A stretch of DNA of 64,000 nucleotides from assembly GCF_001618885.1 (NCBI RefSeq), contig NZ_CP015114.1, forward strand, positions 310,001-374,000. Reading direction: 5' to 3'. Below are positions 28,090-38,518 of this stretch, in pieces. Position numbers and translations under genes: made by a program. Numbering within the stretch: position 1 is the stretch's first letter; each line of letters begins with the position of its first letter. Source of the DNA: Staphylococcus condimenti. GTDB lineage: Bacteria > Bacillota > Bacilli > Staphylococcales > Staphylococcaceae. The notes under the pieces are model-generated. The model saw nothing but the letters and a program-made list of their open reading frames with translations. It was not told the origin of the DNA and did no database searches.

Positions 28090-29385
28090 ATGGAAATCAA
28101 TATGCCTAAATTAGGTGAAAGTGTACACGAAGGAACAATTGAACAATGGCTAGTTGAAGTAGGAGATAAAATAGAAGAATATGAACCTATTTGTGAAGTA
28201 ATTACAGATAAAGTTACAGCAGAGGTTCCATCAACTGAAGCAGGTACTATCACTAAAATATTAGTCAATGCTGGTGAAACAATTAAAGTCGGAGCACCAA
28301 TTTGTGAAATTGAATCAGAAAACGAAAATAATTCTGAAGCTAATATAAAAAAAGAACAAGAAGACGTTAAAAACGAGAAAATTTCTAATGAAAATGTCGA
28401 TTCTAAGAAAGATGATAATAATTTGAAAAGTGAAGATTCAAATAAACCTTTAAACAATGGACGTTTTTCTCCGGTAGTTTTCAAATTAGCTTCCGAACAT
28501 CAAATCGATTTAACTCAAGTAAAAGGGACAGGTTTTGAGGGTAGAGTAACCAAAAAAGATATTGAAAATGTTATTCAAAACCCAGATATGATGCTTGAAC
28601 AATCAAATGTCCAAGATAAAACACCAATTCAAAAAGCTGATGTTGAACATACTGAGATTTCACAATCTCGTGATACTGATACATTAAATTCTGAATCTAT
28701 GCCGGTCAATGGAATTAGAAAACAGATTGCTAAAAATATGGTTACAAGCGTAACAGAAATTCCACATGCATGGATGATGATCGAAGCAGATGCTACAAAT
28801 TTAGTAAAAACACGTAATCACTATAAAAATAAATTCAAAAAAGAAGAAGGTTACAACCTTACTTTCTTTGCCTTCTTTGTAAAAGCTGCAGCTGAAGCGC
28901 TCAAAGAATTTCCAATGCTTAATAGTAGTTGGCAGGGTTCTGAAATTAAGATACACAAAGATATAAATATTTCAATCGCAGTTGCTGTTGAAGATAAATT
29001 ATTTACACCGGTAATCCACAATGCTGATGAAAAATCTATTAAGGGAATTGCGCGTGAAATTAATACATTAGCTCAAAAAGCAAGAACAAATAAATTAACA
29101 CAAGATGATTTGAGCGGAGGAACTTTTACTGTTAATAATACAGGAACATTTGGTTCAGTTTCTTCAATGGGAATTATTAATTATCCACAAGCAGCGATTC
29201 TGCAAGTTGAATCTATTGTAAAAAAACCTGTTGTAATTGATGATATGATAGCAATACGCAGTATGGTTAATCTTTGTATTTCATTAGATCATCGAATACT
29301 AGACGGGTTACAAGCAGGAAGATTTATGAATTTTATCAAAAACCGTATTGAACAATATTCAGTAGAACATACACATATTTATTAA
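28090..29385 (+). CDS. bkdB: Branched-chain 2-oxoacid dehydrogenase E2 (lipoyl acyltransferase)
   Basis: Core of the complex; transfers the branched acyl group to CoA. 431 residues in order: lipoyl domain with ITDKVTAEV (Lys41 lipoylated), charged linker rich in Glu, Asn and Lys, E1/E3-binding domain (SPVVFKLASEHQIDL), second linker, and catalytic domain ending with DHRILDGLQAG (catalytic His and Asp). AGGAGG precedes the ATG. Last gene of the operon. Its lipoylation ties it to the LipM pathway. Confidence 0.95.
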   Translation: MEINMPKLGESVHEGTIEQWLVEVGDKIEEYEPICEVITDKVTAEVPSTEAGTITKILVNAGETIKVGAPICEIESENENNSEANIKKEQEDVKNEKISNENVDSKKDDNNLKSEDSNKPLNNGRFSPVVFKLASEHQIDLTQVKGTGFEGRVTKKDIENVIQNPDMMLEQSNVQDKTPIQKADVEHTEISQSRDTDTLNSESMPVNGIRKQIAKNMVTSVTEIPHAWMMIEADATNLVKTRNHYKNKFKKEEGYNLTFFAFFVKAAAEALKEFPMLNSSWQGSEIKIHKDINISIAVAVEDKLFTPVIHNADEKSIKGIAREINTLAQKARTNKLTQDDLSGGTFTVNNTGTFGSVSSMGIINYPQAAILQVESIVKKPVVIDDMIAIRSMVNLCISLDHRILDGLQAGRFMNFIKNRIEQYSVEHTHIY

Positions 29386-29482
29386 ACCATCTTTTCTATT
29401 ATGAACAAGCCTGTTGAAGATTACTTAATTAATTAGTAAAATAAAGTATGAACTCTACTAAGAACTGAAAGGTGATATCGAT

Positions 29483-29920
29483 ATGGATTTAAACTTCGAT
29501 TTATATATGAATGATGTTGTAAAGCAAGCACGCAATGAAATTGAAAACGCTGGCTATGAACAATTAACAACTCCAGAGGAAGTAGATTCTGTTTTCAAAC
29601 AAGATGGAACTACTTTAGTTATGATTAACTCAGTATGCGGATGTGCAGGTGGTATTGCAAGACCAGCTGCAGAACATGCATTACATTATGATAAAATGCC
29701 TGATCGATTAGTTTCAGTATTTGCAGGTCAAGACAAAGAAGCAACACAACAAGCACGCGATTATTTTGAAGGTTACGCACCATCAAGTCCTTCATTTGCA
29801 CTTATGAAAGATGGTAAAATTACAGAAATGATAGAACGTCATCAAATTGAAGGTCATGATATCATGGATGTAATCAATCAACTTCAAAACTTATTTGAAA
29901 AATACTGTGAAGAACGATAA
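29483..29920 (+). CDS. brxA: Bacilliredoxin BrxA/YphP family
   Basis: Thioredoxin-fold protein that removes bacillithiol from S-bacillithiolated proteins. About 145 residues with the diagnostic Cys-Gly-Cys motif at [14 protein letters not shown] (Cys52, Cys54). AAAGGTGAT precedes the ATG. The likely final reductase, YpdA, is encoded at 54528. It stands 12 bases ahead of the membrane exporter gene. Confidence 0.93.
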   Translation: MDLNFDLYMNDVVKQARNEIENAGYEQLTTPEEVDSVFKQDGTTLVMINSVCGCAGGIARPAAEHALHYDKMPDRLVSVFAGQDKEATQQARDYFEGYAPSSPSFALMKDGKITEMIERHQIEGHDIMDVINQLQNLFEKYCEER

Positions 29921-29932
29921 GAGGAAAAGCAG

Positions 29933-30910
29933 ATGAAACGTTTGAATCCCTATAAAATAGGATTTAGAACGATTAAAACTGCTGTAGGAATGGCACTGGG
30001 AATAATTATTGCCAAATTAATTGGTCTAGATAATTTTTCTTCAAGTGCCATTTTAGTTGTTTTATGTATTAAACACACAAAAGTACATTCCCTACAAGCA
30101 ATTATTTCACGTTTTGTATCCTGTATTCTCATACTTATATTAGGTTCTATTATTTTTAGCTTGCTTGGTCAAAATGCAATTGTATTAGGACTTATCGTAC
30201 TACTCTTTATTCCACTCACTGTAATGATAGGCGTACAAGAAGGAATAGTTACAAGTTGCGTTATTCTCTTACATGTATTTAATGCAAAAGTGATTGATGT
30301 TCATTTATTTGTAAATGAAGTATTACTACTTATAGTTGGGCTTGGGATAGCATTTTTAATGAATATGATAATGCCAAGTATGGATAATAAATTAGAAGAA
30401 TATAAACATAAAATCGAAAAACAGTTTACTGAAATATTCTATACATTCAGTAAAACCTGTTTTGATGTAAATTATAGTTTAGAAGTTCCTTTAAAGGAAG
30501 TATCAACTGAGATTCAAAAGGCGAAATCTTTTGCTTTCCGTGATGTAAAAAACCATTATGTACGTAATGAAAATTCCTATTATCACTATTTCGATATGCG
30601 AGAAGAACAGTTAGAAATAATTGAACGTATTCAGCAAATTTTAAAGTCAATGCAATCAGAAGACATAATTTTACATCGATTAGGTAAATTATTTGCGGAA
30701 ATAGCCAAAAATGTTAACAGTAATGATTATACAGCAATGAGGTTATATTCATTATATGATCTGCATATTGAATTATACGAACAACCATTGCCTGAAAGTA
30801 AGGAAGTTTTGATAAATCGCGCTAATGAAATACAAATCGTTAATGAATTAGAAAGATATTTGCAAGTTAAATCCCAATTTGGATCATTAAAATTGTATCA
30901 TGAAGTTTAG
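29933..30910 (+). CDS. Aromatic acid exporter family (ArAE_1/DUF939) membrane protein
   Basis: A 325-residue protein whose first half has about six hydrophobic segments (for instance AVGMALGIIIAKLIGL and LVVLCIKHTKVHS onward, IVLGLIVLLFIPLTVMIGV, EVLLLIVGLGIAFLMNMI) and whose second half is a soluble, helical and charged domain. That layout matches the putative aromatic acid exporter family. Substrate is not known. It shares a likely transcript with brxA and ends at a strong bidirectional terminator. Confidence 0.82.
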   Translation: MKRLNPYKIGFRTIKTAVGMALGIIIAKLIGLDNFSSSAILVVLCIKHTKVHSLQAIISRFVSCILILILGSIIFSLLGQNAIVLGLIVLLFIPLTVMIGVQEGIVTSCVILLHVFNAKVIDVHLFVNEVLLLIVGLGIAFLMNMIMPSMDNKLEEYKHKIEKQFTEIFYTFSKTCFDVNYSLEVPLKEVSTEIQKAKSFAFRDVKNHYVRNENSYYHYFDMREEQLEIIERIQQILKSMQSEDIILHRLGKLFAEIAKNVNSNDYTAMRLYSLYDLHIELYEQPLPESKEVLINRANEIQIVNELERYLQVKSQFGSLKLYHEV

Positions 30911-30914
30911 TATT

Positions 30915-30963
30915 AAAAAACTCGCACAGATATATTATAAAAATATGTCTGTGCGAGTTTTTT
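30915..30963. terminator. Bidirectional terminator between exporter and Prli42-like gene
   Basis: AAAAAACTCGCACAGATA (from 30915) is mirrored by TGTCTGTGCGAGTTTTTT (to 30963). Long perfect stem with A and T runs at both ends, serving two convergent genes. Confidence 0.88.
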
Positions 30964-30974
30964 AATTAATTCAA

Positions 30975-31073
30975 TTACTGCATCAATGGTGCTAAACTTG
31001 ATAAAATAAGCGCAACAATAACTGCAACTAACATTACGATAATAACTACCTTAGATACTTTACCTTTAAACAA
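30975..31073 (-). CDS. Tiny single-span membrane protein, Prli42-like
   Basis: A 32-codon frame on the minus strand from TTG 31073, with GAGGAGAG spaced about 7 bases ahead. The product begins MFKGKVSKVVIIVMLVA and is a basic N-terminus plus one hydrophobic helix ending SSLAPLMQ. Size, topology and locus (between the bkd cluster and a tripeptidase-like gene that precedes gnd) match the Listeria stressosome-linked miniprotein Prli42. Homology is inferred from memory of that family and synteny. Staphylococci lack a complete stressosome, so its role here is open. Confidence 0.65.
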   Translation of the reverse strand: MFKGKVSKVVIIVMLVAVIVALILSSLAPLMQ

Positions 31074-31262
31074 TTTTAACTCTCCTCTAGCAATTACTCT
31101 TTTTCAGCATGATTTTCTATATTTTAAACTACATAGAATGACTTTGCAATGCTCATGATTTTTCACTATTATATCATAAACTTACTTCATTTTTTGAAAC
31201 ATATAAGTTTTCCGAAATTAAATATTCATATACACTTATATTATAAGCGAAGGAGGATACAC

Positions 31263-32396
31263 ATGATAAATAAACAACGTTTACTCGATACATTTTTAGA
31301 ACTTGTACAAATTGATTCAGAAACAGGGCATGAAGAAATAATCCAACCAATATTAAAAGAGAAATTTGAAAATTTAGGTCTAGAAGTTAAAGAAGACCAT
31401 GCAGGTGAACAAAATGAATTAGGTGCAAATAACTTAGTATGTACTTTACCTGCGGTTAATACTAATGCCAATCAAATTGATAAAATTTATTTCACAAGTC
31501 ATATGGATACTGTAATCCCAGGAATCAATGTAAAACCCATCGTAAAAGATGATGGATATATTTATTCGGATGGTACTACAGTGTTAGGTGCAGATGATAA
31601 AGCAGGCCTAGCAGCAATTTTCGAATTGATTAGAAGTTTAAAAGAAAATAATATTAAGCATGGTCAGATTCAATTTGTGATTACGGTTGGTGAAGAATCA
31701 GGATTATTAGGCGCAAAAGCATTAAATCCAGATTTATTAGATTCCAAATTCGGATATGCTGTTGACGCTAGTGCACCAGTCGGCACGACAGTTTTAGGAG
31801 CACCTACACAGATGAAAATAGCTGCAGTTATTCATGGTAAAAAAGCGCATGCTAGTACACCAAATAAAGGTGTAAGCGCCATTAACATCGCTGCAAAAGC
31901 AGTAAGCAGAATGAAACTAGGACAAATTGATGAGGAAACAACAGCAAATATCGGTAGTTTTCATGGCGGCTCAGTTACTAATATCGTTGCAGATGAAGTA
32001 ACATTGCATGCCGAAGCACGATCTCATTCAAAACAAAAAATCATCGATCAGATACATCATATGGAGGAAGTGTTCAAAAATACAGCTGAAGAATTTGGAT
32101 GTACTACAGATGTAGAAATCGAAGAAAGCTATCAAGGCTTTAAAGTTTCTGAAGAAGCTGAAGTTACTCAAATCGCAATTAAAAGTGCTGAACAATTAGG
32201 TTTAAGCGGCAATACAGTCATATCTGGCGGTGGTTCAGATGGCAATATTATTAATGCTTTAGGTTTACCGACTGTCATACTTGGAATCGGCTATGAAAAT
32301 ATCCATACTACAGAGGAGAGAATGGAAATAAAATCATTAAATTTATTAGCTGAACAACTTATTGAAATTGTAAAAATTGTAAGTAACTCTAAGTAA
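31263..32396 (+). CDS. M20 family peptidase, tripeptidase T-like (YqjE type)
   Basis: Zinc-dependent exopeptidase. About 377 residues from ATG 31263, which has GAAGGAGG before it; the frame is open from 31149 but with no site. Metal and catalytic residues are visible: FTSHMDTV (His, Asp), GADDKAGLAA (bridging Asp), VGEESGLLGAK (Glu pair) and the C-terminal region GGSDGNIINALGLPT. The exact substrate is unclear; PepT-like or dipeptidase activities are both found in this group. Confidence 0.9.
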   Translation: MINKQRLLDTFLELVQIDSETGHEEIIQPILKEKFENLGLEVKEDHAGEQNELGANNLVCTLPAVNTNANQIDKIYFTSHMDTVIPGINVKPIVKDDGYIYSDGTTVLGADDKAGLAAIFELIRSLKENNIKHGQIQFVITVGEESGLLGAKALNPDLLDSKFGYAVDASAPVGTTVLGAPTQMKIAAVIHGKKAHASTPNKGVSAINIAAKAVSRMKLGQIDEETTANIGSFHGGSVTNIVADEVTLHAEARSHSKQKIIDQIHHMEEVFKNTAEEFGCTTDVEIEESYQGFKVSEEAEVTQIAIKSAEQLGLSGNTVISGGGSDGNIINALGLPTVILGIGYENIHTTEERMEIKSLNLLAEQLIEIVKIVSNSK

Positions 32397-32470
32397 GCTC
32401 GATTAAGTGAGGAAGCCCTTAAATTATGATACAATGAGATAGAAAATTTTTAATAAGAGAGGTAAGTAAT

Positions 32471-33880
32471 ATGACGCAACAAATAGGTGTAGTCGGCTTA
32501 GCCGTAATGGGTAAAAACTTAGCTTGGAATATTGAATCACGTGGTTATTCAGTATCGGTTTACAATCGTTCAAAAGAAAAAACTGAACAAATGGTTGAAG
32601 AGTCTAAAGGAAAAAATATTCACCCCACATATTCTTTAGAAGAATTCGTTAACTCTTTAGAACGTCCTCGCAAAATTTTATTGATGGTTAAAGCAGGACC
32701 TGCAACTGACGCAACTATTGAAGGTTTATTACCATTATTAGATGATGGTGACATTTTAATTGATGGCGGTAATACAAATTATCAAGATACTATCCGTCGT
32801 AATAAAGCATTAGCAGAAAGCGGCATTAATTTCATTGGTGCTGGTGTTTCAGGCGGAGAAGTTGGCGCCTTAACTGGACCTTCAATCATGCCTGGCGGTC
32901 AAAAAGATGCATATGATAAGGTTGCTGATATCTTAGAAGCTATTTCTGCTAAAGCTGATGATGGAGCTCCTTGTGTAACTTATATCGGACCTGACGGCGC
33001 TGGCCATTATGTAAAAATGGTCCACAACGGAATTGAATATGCTGATATGCAATTAATCGCTGAAAGTTATTCATTAATGAAAGATGCATTGCATATGTCT
33101 CATTCTGAAATTGCTAGAACATTTAAAGAATGGAATAATGGTGAACTTGATAGTTATTTAATCGAAATTACAGGCGAAATCTTTAATAAATTAGATGAAG
33201 ACGGTACACCATTAGTAGAGAAAGTAATGGACAAAGCTGGCCAAAAAGGTACAGGAAAATGGACTTCTATCAATGCTCTAGAATTAGGTATTCCATTGAC
33301 AATTATTACAGAATCAGTATTTGCTCGTTTTATTTCTTCAATGAAAGAAGAACGTATTGAAGCTTCTAAACATTTAGACGGACCGTCACCTAAATTTAAT
33401 GGTAATAAAGAAGAATTTTTAGAAAAAATTCGTAAAGCATTGTACATGAGTAAAATTTGCTCTTATGCTCAAGGATTTGCTCAAATGCGTAAAGCAAGTG
33501 AAGAAAATAATTGGAATTTACAACTTGGTGATTTAGCAATGATCTGGAGAGCTGGTTGTATTATACGTGCACGATTCTTACAAAAAATTAAAGATGCTTA
33601 TGATAATAATTCAGAACTTCAAAACTTATTACTTGATCCTTATTTCACTGATGTTGTTACAAACTATCAATCAGCGCTACGTGATGTTGTAGCTGAAAGT
33701 GTAGCAAATGGTATTCCAACACCAGGTTTTGCTGCAAGTATCAACTATTATGATAGTTATCGTTCAGAAAACTTACCGGCAAACTTAATTCAAGCTCAAC
33801 GTGATTATTTTGGTGCTCACACTTACCAACGTAAAGACCAAGAAGGTACTTTCCATACTCATTGGGCTGAAGAAAAATAA
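32471..33880 (+). CDS. gnd: 6-phosphogluconate dehydrogenase (decarboxylating)
   Basis: Third step of the oxidative pentose phosphate pathway; makes ribulose-5-phosphate, NADPH and CO2. The 469-residue protein has the N-terminal dinucleotide motif [29 protein letters not shown], and the catalytic [12 protein letters not shown] (Lys, Asn, Glu region). Full length. Its partner zwf lies nearby on the other strand, with an AraC-type regulator between them. Confidence 0.97.
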   Translation: MTQQIGVVGLAVMGKNLAWNIESRGYSVSVYNRSKEKTEQMVEESKGKNIHPTYSLEEFVNSLERPRKILLMVKAGPATDATIEGLLPLLDDGDILIDGGNTNYQDTIRRNKALAESGINFIGAGVSGGEVGALTGPSIMPGGQKDAYDKVADILEAISAKADDGAPCVTYIGPDGAGHYVKMVHNGIEYADMQLIAESYSLMKDALHMSHSEIARTFKEWNNGELDSYLIEITGEIFNKLDEDGTPLVEKVMDKAGQKGTGKWTSINALELGIPLTIITESVFARFISSMKEERIEASKHLDGPSPKFNGNKEEFLEKIRKALYMSKICSYAQGFAQMRKASEENNWNLQLGDLAMIWRAGCIIRARFLQKIKDAYDNNSELQNLLLDPYFTDVVTNYQSALRDVVAESVANGIPTPGFAASINYYDSYRSENLPANLIQAQRDYFGAHTYQRKDQEGTFHTHWAEEK

Positions 33881-33888
33881 TTATATAA

Positions 33889-33936
33889 AATAAAGAAAGA
33901 CACGGTTGAAATCATCAATCGTGTCTTTCTTTATTT
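33889..33936. terminator. Bidirectional terminator between gnd and the AraC-type gene
   Basis: AAATAAAGAAAGACACGGTTG pairs nearly perfectly with CAATCGTGTCTTTCTTTATT across a short loop, at 33889-33936. The stop codon of the convergent AraC-type gene (33935-33937) overlaps its edge. Confidence 0.9.
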
Positions 33937-34807
33937 AATCATTACTAACATCTGGGTCAATCGGAATCCATAATTGAATTTTAGTGAAAGGGTCTTCGAA
34001 AGAAATATTAAAAGGGTAAATTTCAACATACAAGCTATTATGTTCATAAGGCAATGTTAATTGTAACCTTGTCTCAATATAGTGCCATGCCTCGTTAACC
34101 GCAAAATCTATTTCACCTTGTAAATTGAATTTTGCGTATTGTCTAGAAGGCAAATAGCGACTTTCTAGATGAGCAGGGTAGCGTTCACTCGGAACACCCG
34201 CAAATATTTCAGCTCCATTATCTAAGGGACATTTCACAACAAATAACTCGTGAGGACTTATATCATTATATTTTTTTAATTCTTCAATTCTGCCATCATT
34301 TAACAAGTCTTCTATAAAATCTGCAACAACAAAAGGATTACTTAAATCCTCAGTATTAACGAATCTTGCATGCCCTACCAAAGTATAAGCGTTTGAAGTT
34401 TCTAAACGATATGTATAAGGAGGGTGATCCGTTGTTGAAATTTTTATATATAATCGTTTTTGCATATGCAATTCATCTTGTTTTATCTTTGCCTGAATTG
34501 GTGAAACTCCATGATAATCACTAAATGCATTTGCAAATTCATTAGTATCTTTATAATGATATTTTTTAGCAATATCTACTAAACGATATGAGCCTTGTAT
34601 TACATCTTCGGCAGCTTTTGTAAGTTTTCTTGCTTCAGCATATTCACTTGGAGACTGTCCAACAATCATTTTAAATGATTGATCAAGATGCATTGGAGAA
34701 AGACCGACGTAATCACTTAAATCTTGCAAATGGAAAGGCTCAATAATTCGATCTTCGATATAAACAATTGCCTGCTGTATTTGCTTGATAACGTCCAAAC
34801 TGTTCAC
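33935..34807 (-). CDS. AraC-family regulator with GyrI-like effector domain
   Basis: A 290-residue protein with an N-terminal AraC DNA-binding domain (HLQDLSDYVGLSPMHLDQSF for the first helix-turn-helix; NEFANAFSDYHGVSPIQ for the second) and a C-terminal domain of GyrI/Rob type (YTLVGHARFV, and WHYIETRL near the end). This order, DNA binding first, matches Rob and related sensors of small lipophilic compounds. The target genes are not known. Position between gnd and zwf is suggestive but not proof of pentose control. Confidence 0.85.
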   Translation of the reverse strand: MNSLDVIKQIQQAIVYIEDRIIEPFHLQDLSDYVGLSPMHLDQSFKMIVGQSPSEYAEARKLTKAAEDVIQGSYRLVDIAKKYHYKDTNEFANAFSDYHGVSPIQAKIKQDELHMQKRLYIKISTTDHPPYTYRLETSNAYTLVGHARFVNTEDLSNPFVVADFIEDLLNDGRIEELKKYNDISPHELFVVKCPLDNGAEIFAGVPSERYPAHLESRYLPSRQYAKFNLQGEIDFAVNEAWHYIETRLQLTLPYEHNSLYVEIYPFNISFEDPFTKIQLWIPIDPDVSND

Positions 34808-34888
34808 TCCTAAAACTACCTTAAATTACTATTGTTTTTTATTATACCGTATTTTCTATTTTTTTGCTTTTAAAAAAGGGTTAAAGAA

Positions 34889-34934
34889 TAGACAAGTCTG
34901 TACTTTATATTTAAGGTACAGACTTGTCTATTTG
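34889..34934 (-). terminator. Likely terminator of zwf
   Basis: ATAGACAAGTCTGTAC (34889-34904) and GTACAGACTTGTCTAT (34917-34932) form a perfect 16-bp stem. On the minus strand the stem is followed by TCTTT, on the plus strand by TTGTTT, so the T-run is modest. It lies just downstream of the zwf stop. Confidence 0.75.
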
Positions 34935-34960
34935 TTTAACTATTCGTTATCAGTTAATTC

Positions 34961-36445
34961 TTAATGAATATCGTCCCACCAATGGAATCCATCTCGACTT
35001 AAAAGTAATTCACTATCAAGTGGTCCATTAGTTCCAGATTTGTAGTTAGGGAACTCTGGAATAACTTGATCCCATTCTTCTTGAATTGCATCAACAAATT
35101 TCCATGTTGATTTTAATTCTTCCCAATGCGTAAAGTTAGTCGCATCACCTTTTAAGCAATCAAATAATAAGTTTTCATAAGCATCTACCGTGTTCATTTT
35201 ATCTTGAGCACTCATAGAATATGAAAGTTGTACAGGTTCTGTTTCAATACCTTGAACATTTTTCTTGGCATTTAAATGTAAGGAAACACCTTCATTAGGT
35301 TGTATATTAATAACAAGTAAGTTTGAATCTAAATGCTTATCTTTTTCATAATATAAATTCATTGGTACTTCTTTAAATTCAACTACAACTTGGATTGATT
35401 TACGCTTCATTCTTTTACCAGTTCTAATGTAGAATGGTACTCCTGCCCAACGGAAATTATCTATCATAACTTTTCCGGATACAAAAGTAGGGGTATCTGA
35501 ATCATCTGCTACACGATCTTCTTCTCTATAGCCGATAACAGGTTGTCCGCTAATTTCACCAGGCCCATATTGACCTCTGACAAAATTAGTTCGCACGTCT
35601 TCAGAACCTAGCGGATGTAATGATTTTAATACTTTTACTTTTTCGGCACGAATATCAGCACTATTCAAGCTTATAGGTGGTTCCATTGCTAATAACGCTA
35701 CCATTTGCAACATATGGTTTTGTACCATATCTTTCAATGCGCCACTTGTTTCATAATAACCGCCGCGGTCTTCAACTCCTAGAACCTCTGAAGAAGTCAC
35801 TTGGATATTTGAAATATACTTATTATTCCAAAGCGGTTCGAACATAGCATTAGCAAATCTTAACACTTCAATATTTTGAACCATATCTTTACCTAAGTAA
35901 TGATCGATACGATAAATTTCTTCTTCTTTAAATGATTTACGGATTTGCTTATTTAATTTTTCTGCAGATGCCAAATCACTACCAAATGGTTTTTCAATAA
36001 CTAGACGTTTAAATCCACGAGTTTTAGTTAAACCTGAAGATTTCAAGAAGTCTGTTACTACACCAAAGAAATTAGGCGCCATAGCTAAGTAAAATAGTCG
36101 ATTGCCTTCTAATCCGAATTCAGAGTCCAATTTATTGCTGAATTGCAATAGCTCATCATAACTCTGCTCGTCACTTACATCATGCTTGAAGTAAAATACA
36201 TGTTCCATAAATTGATCAAGGTGTTTTGTATCTTTTACGTGAGCTTGTATTGATGCTTTAACTTGTTTACGAAATTCATCGTTAGAATAATCTCGTCGGC
36301 CAATACCAATGATTGCTACATGTTGATCTAAATTATCTTGTTGGTATAAGTGGAAAAGAGATGGGAATAGCTTACGATGGCTTAAATCGCCAGTAGCTCC
36401 AAATATTGTAATCAAACATGGTATATGCTTTCTTTTTGTACTCAA
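34961..36445 (-). CDS. zwf: Glucose-6-phosphate 1-dehydrogenase
   Basis: Oxidises glucose-6-phosphate with NADP, the entry to the pentose phosphate pathway. The 494-residue protein has IFGATGDLSHRKLFPSL (cofactor), the substrate signature RIDHYLGKDMVQNI with the catalytic His-Lys, and RTGKRMKRK. Transcribed away from rnz; a 141-base gap holds the divergent promoters. With glk and gnd in the window it gives the full oxidative branch except the lactonase. Confidence 0.97.
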   Translation of the reverse strand: MSTKRKHIPCLITIFGATGDLSHRKLFPSLFHLYQQDNLDQHVAIIGIGRRDYSNDEFRKQVKASIQAHVKDTKHLDQFMEHVFYFKHDVSDEQSYDELLQFSNKLDSEFGLEGNRLFYLAMAPNFFGVVTDFLKSSGLTKTRGFKRLVIEKPFGSDLASAEKLNKQIRKSFKEEEIYRIDHYLGKDMVQNIEVLRFANAMFEPLWNNKYISNIQVTSSEVLGVEDRGGYYETSGALKDMVQNHMLQMVALLAMEPPISLNSADIRAEKVKVLKSLHPLGSEDVRTNFVRGQYGPGEISGQPVIGYREEDRVADDSDTPTFVSGKVMIDNFRWAGVPFYIRTGKRMKRKSIQVVVEFKEVPMNLYYEKDKHLDSNLLVINIQPNEGVSLHLNAKKNVQGIETEPVQLSYSMSAQDKMNTVDAYENLLFDCLKGDATNFTHWEELKSTWKFVDAIQEEWDQVIPEFPNYKSGTNGPLDSELLLSRDGFHWWDDIH

Positions 36446-36586
36446 GATTCAAAACCTCAATTCTAAATAAGTTATGCTATTATTATAGACTATGCTGAAT
36501 TGTTATAACACATTTTTGCTTAAATTTATGAGTGATTGTAATTCTAATTATATGGTAAACTTACCTATATAGAGAGGAGCGTTGAT

Positions 36587-37507
36587 ATGGAAATTACATT
36601 TTTCGGCACAGGTGCCGCATTGCCGACTAAAGAACGCAATACACAAGCAATAGCGCTCAACCTTGAACCTTATTCTAACTCTATTTGGCTTTTTGATGTA
36701 GGGGAAGGAACGCAACATCAAATATTACATCATTCTATAAAACTTGGTAAAATAAATCACATTTTTATCACCCATATGCACGGTGATCATATTTATGGGT
36801 TACCTGGGCTTTTAACAAGTCGTTCTTTTCAGGGCGGTGAAAATAAACCATTAACTATCGTTGGCCCAAGAGGTATTAAAAATTATGTTGAAATAACGCT
36901 TCAAGCCTCATTATCCAGATTAAATTATCCAGTGACCTTTATAGAAATAGATGATCAATTACATTACCATCACGAAGGATTTACTGTATCTGCTTATAAT
37001 TTAAATCATGGTGTTCCTTCATTCGGATATAGAATAGAAGCTCCTACAACACCAGGGAAAATAGATGTTGCTTCATTACGTGAGATTGGTATGGAGCCGG
37101 GCCCAAAATACCAAGAGGTTAAAAACTCTGACTCATTTATTTTCAATGACAAAGTTTATCAATCTTCTGATTTTAAAGGAGAAGAAAAGGTAGGGCCGAA
37201 AATTGCAATTTTCGGAGACACTATGCCTTGTGAAAATGAATTGAAATTAGCAGATAACGTTGATTTGTTAGTGCATGAAGCTACATATATTGATGGAGAT
37301 AAGACCTTAGCAGATAGTCACCATCATAGTCATATCAATGACGTTTTACATTTGCTTGAAGTATCAAATTCAAAACAAGCTTTATTAAATCATATAAGTA
37401 ACCGATATAACCTAAGTGATATAGATGTCATCTATGCCGAATTACAGAATCATTACCCGGATTTAAAATTTAAATTTGTAAGAGATTTTGATACTTTTGA
37501 AATATAA
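36587..37507 (+). CDS. rnz: Ribonuclease Z
   Basis: Metallo-beta-lactamase endonuclease that trims the 3' end of tRNA precursors lacking encoded CCA. The 306-residue short form has the metal motif [14 protein letters not shown], the Asp in FGDTMPCEN, a further HEATY and SHHHSH, as in the family. AGAGAGGAG precedes the ATG. It is convergent with proC over a very strong shared terminator. Confidence 0.95.
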   Translation: MEITFFGTGAALPTKERNTQAIALNLEPYSNSIWLFDVGEGTQHQILHHSIKLGKINHIFITHMHGDHIYGLPGLLTSRSFQGGENKPLTIVGPRGIKNYVEITLQASLSRLNYPVTFIEIDDQLHYHHEGFTVSAYNLNHGVPSFGYRIEAPTTPGKIDVASLREIGMEPGPKYQEVKNSDSFIFNDKVYQSSDFKGEEKVGPKIAIFGDTMPCENELKLADNVDLLVHEATYIDGDKTLADSHHHSHINDVLHLLEVSNSKQALLNHISNRYNLSDIDVIYAELQNHYPDLKFKFVRDFDTFEI

Positions 37508-37556
37508 AAATTGCCGAGGCAGAATTCTCATCAAATTCTGCCTCGGCAATTTTTTA
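37506..37556. terminator. Strong bidirectional terminator between rnz and proC
   Basis: AAAAATTGCCGAGGCAGAAT and ATTCTGCCTCGGCAATTTTT (37506-37556) form a long GC-rich stem with A and T flanks on both sides. The stop of proC begins at 37557. Confidence 0.92.
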
Positions 37557-38366
37557 TTATTCCTTATTTGAAAGTTCTTTACTTCTTTTTACTGCTGCAT
37601 TAAAGCAATCTTCAAATATACCTTCGATATCATGTTGTGATAATGCATCAAGTCCAGCTTGAGTTGTACCACCTTTAGAGGTAACATTTTGTCTTAATTG
37701 TTCCATGCTCAAATCTGAACGCTCAATCATTTTTCCTGTACCAATAATTAAATTTCTAATTGATTCTTCTACTTCTTCTTTATCTAATCCAAGTCTTACA
37801 CCAGCATCTACATATTTTTCAAATACGTGATATAAAAAGGCAGGACCGCTTCCTGTTATCGCTGTTACTTGATGCAACGCATCTTCTTGTACTTCCATCT
37901 CTGATCCGAAAGCATTAACAATATCTATCACTTTCTGACGGTCCGCATCCGGATAATTTTTTGAAAAACTTAATCCAGTCACTGAATGACCAACTTGTGC
38001 ATTAGTATTAGGCATAATACGCGCAATAGGATTGTCATGACCTAACTCTTTACGGATATATTGAATCGAAATACCTGCCATTATAGAGATAAACTTATTG
38101 CGCTCAGTAATATATGGGCGAATACGGTCAGCTAAAGATTCAAAATCATAAGGTTTAGTACCTAAAAATACAAAATCTGCATCTGCTAATAAAGCAGCAT
38201 CATCGTAGCTGTAATTTACGCCTAATTCATCAGCATACCCCTTAAGTACAGCTTCGTTGGAACGATTTGTAATATATATATCATTGGGATCAATCACATT
38301 TAAATCGATGATGCCTGAAAAAATAGCATGTGCCATATTGCCTGAACCATAAAATACAATTTTCAT
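37557..38366 (-). CDS. proC: Pyrroline-5-carboxylate reductase
   Basis: Last step of proline synthesis, NAD(P)H dependent. The 269-residue protein has FYGSGNMAHAIFSGI at the start, FLGTKPYDF, and the C-terminal signature TGSGPAFLYHVFEKY plus the VTSKGGTTQAGL segment. Full length. It is convergent with rnz and has a normal leader toward the SDR gene. Confidence 0.95.
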   Translation of the reverse strand: MKIVFYGSGNMAHAIFSGIIDLNVIDPNDIYITNRSNEAVLKGYADELGVNYSYDDAALLADADFVFLGTKPYDFESLADRIRPYITERNKFISIMAGISIQYIRKELGHDNPIARIMPNTNAQVGHSVTGLSFSKNYPDADRQKVIDIVNAFGSEMEVQEDALHQVTAITGSGPAFLYHVFEKYVDAGVRLGLDKEEVEESIRNLIIGTGKMIERSDLSMEQLRQNVTSKGGTTQAGLDALSQHDIEGIFEDCFNAAVKRSKELSNKE

Positions 38367-38518
38367 TTTTAATTAGCACTCCCTGTATTAGTGTTAAGTT
38401 TATTTATATGATAGCACAATTAATGCACATATTTTACACAACAATGTTATTATTTACCTATTATCCTTTTAATCAAACATTTTCGTAGCATAAAAAAAGA
38501 GGGGGATTCAAGCTTTTG

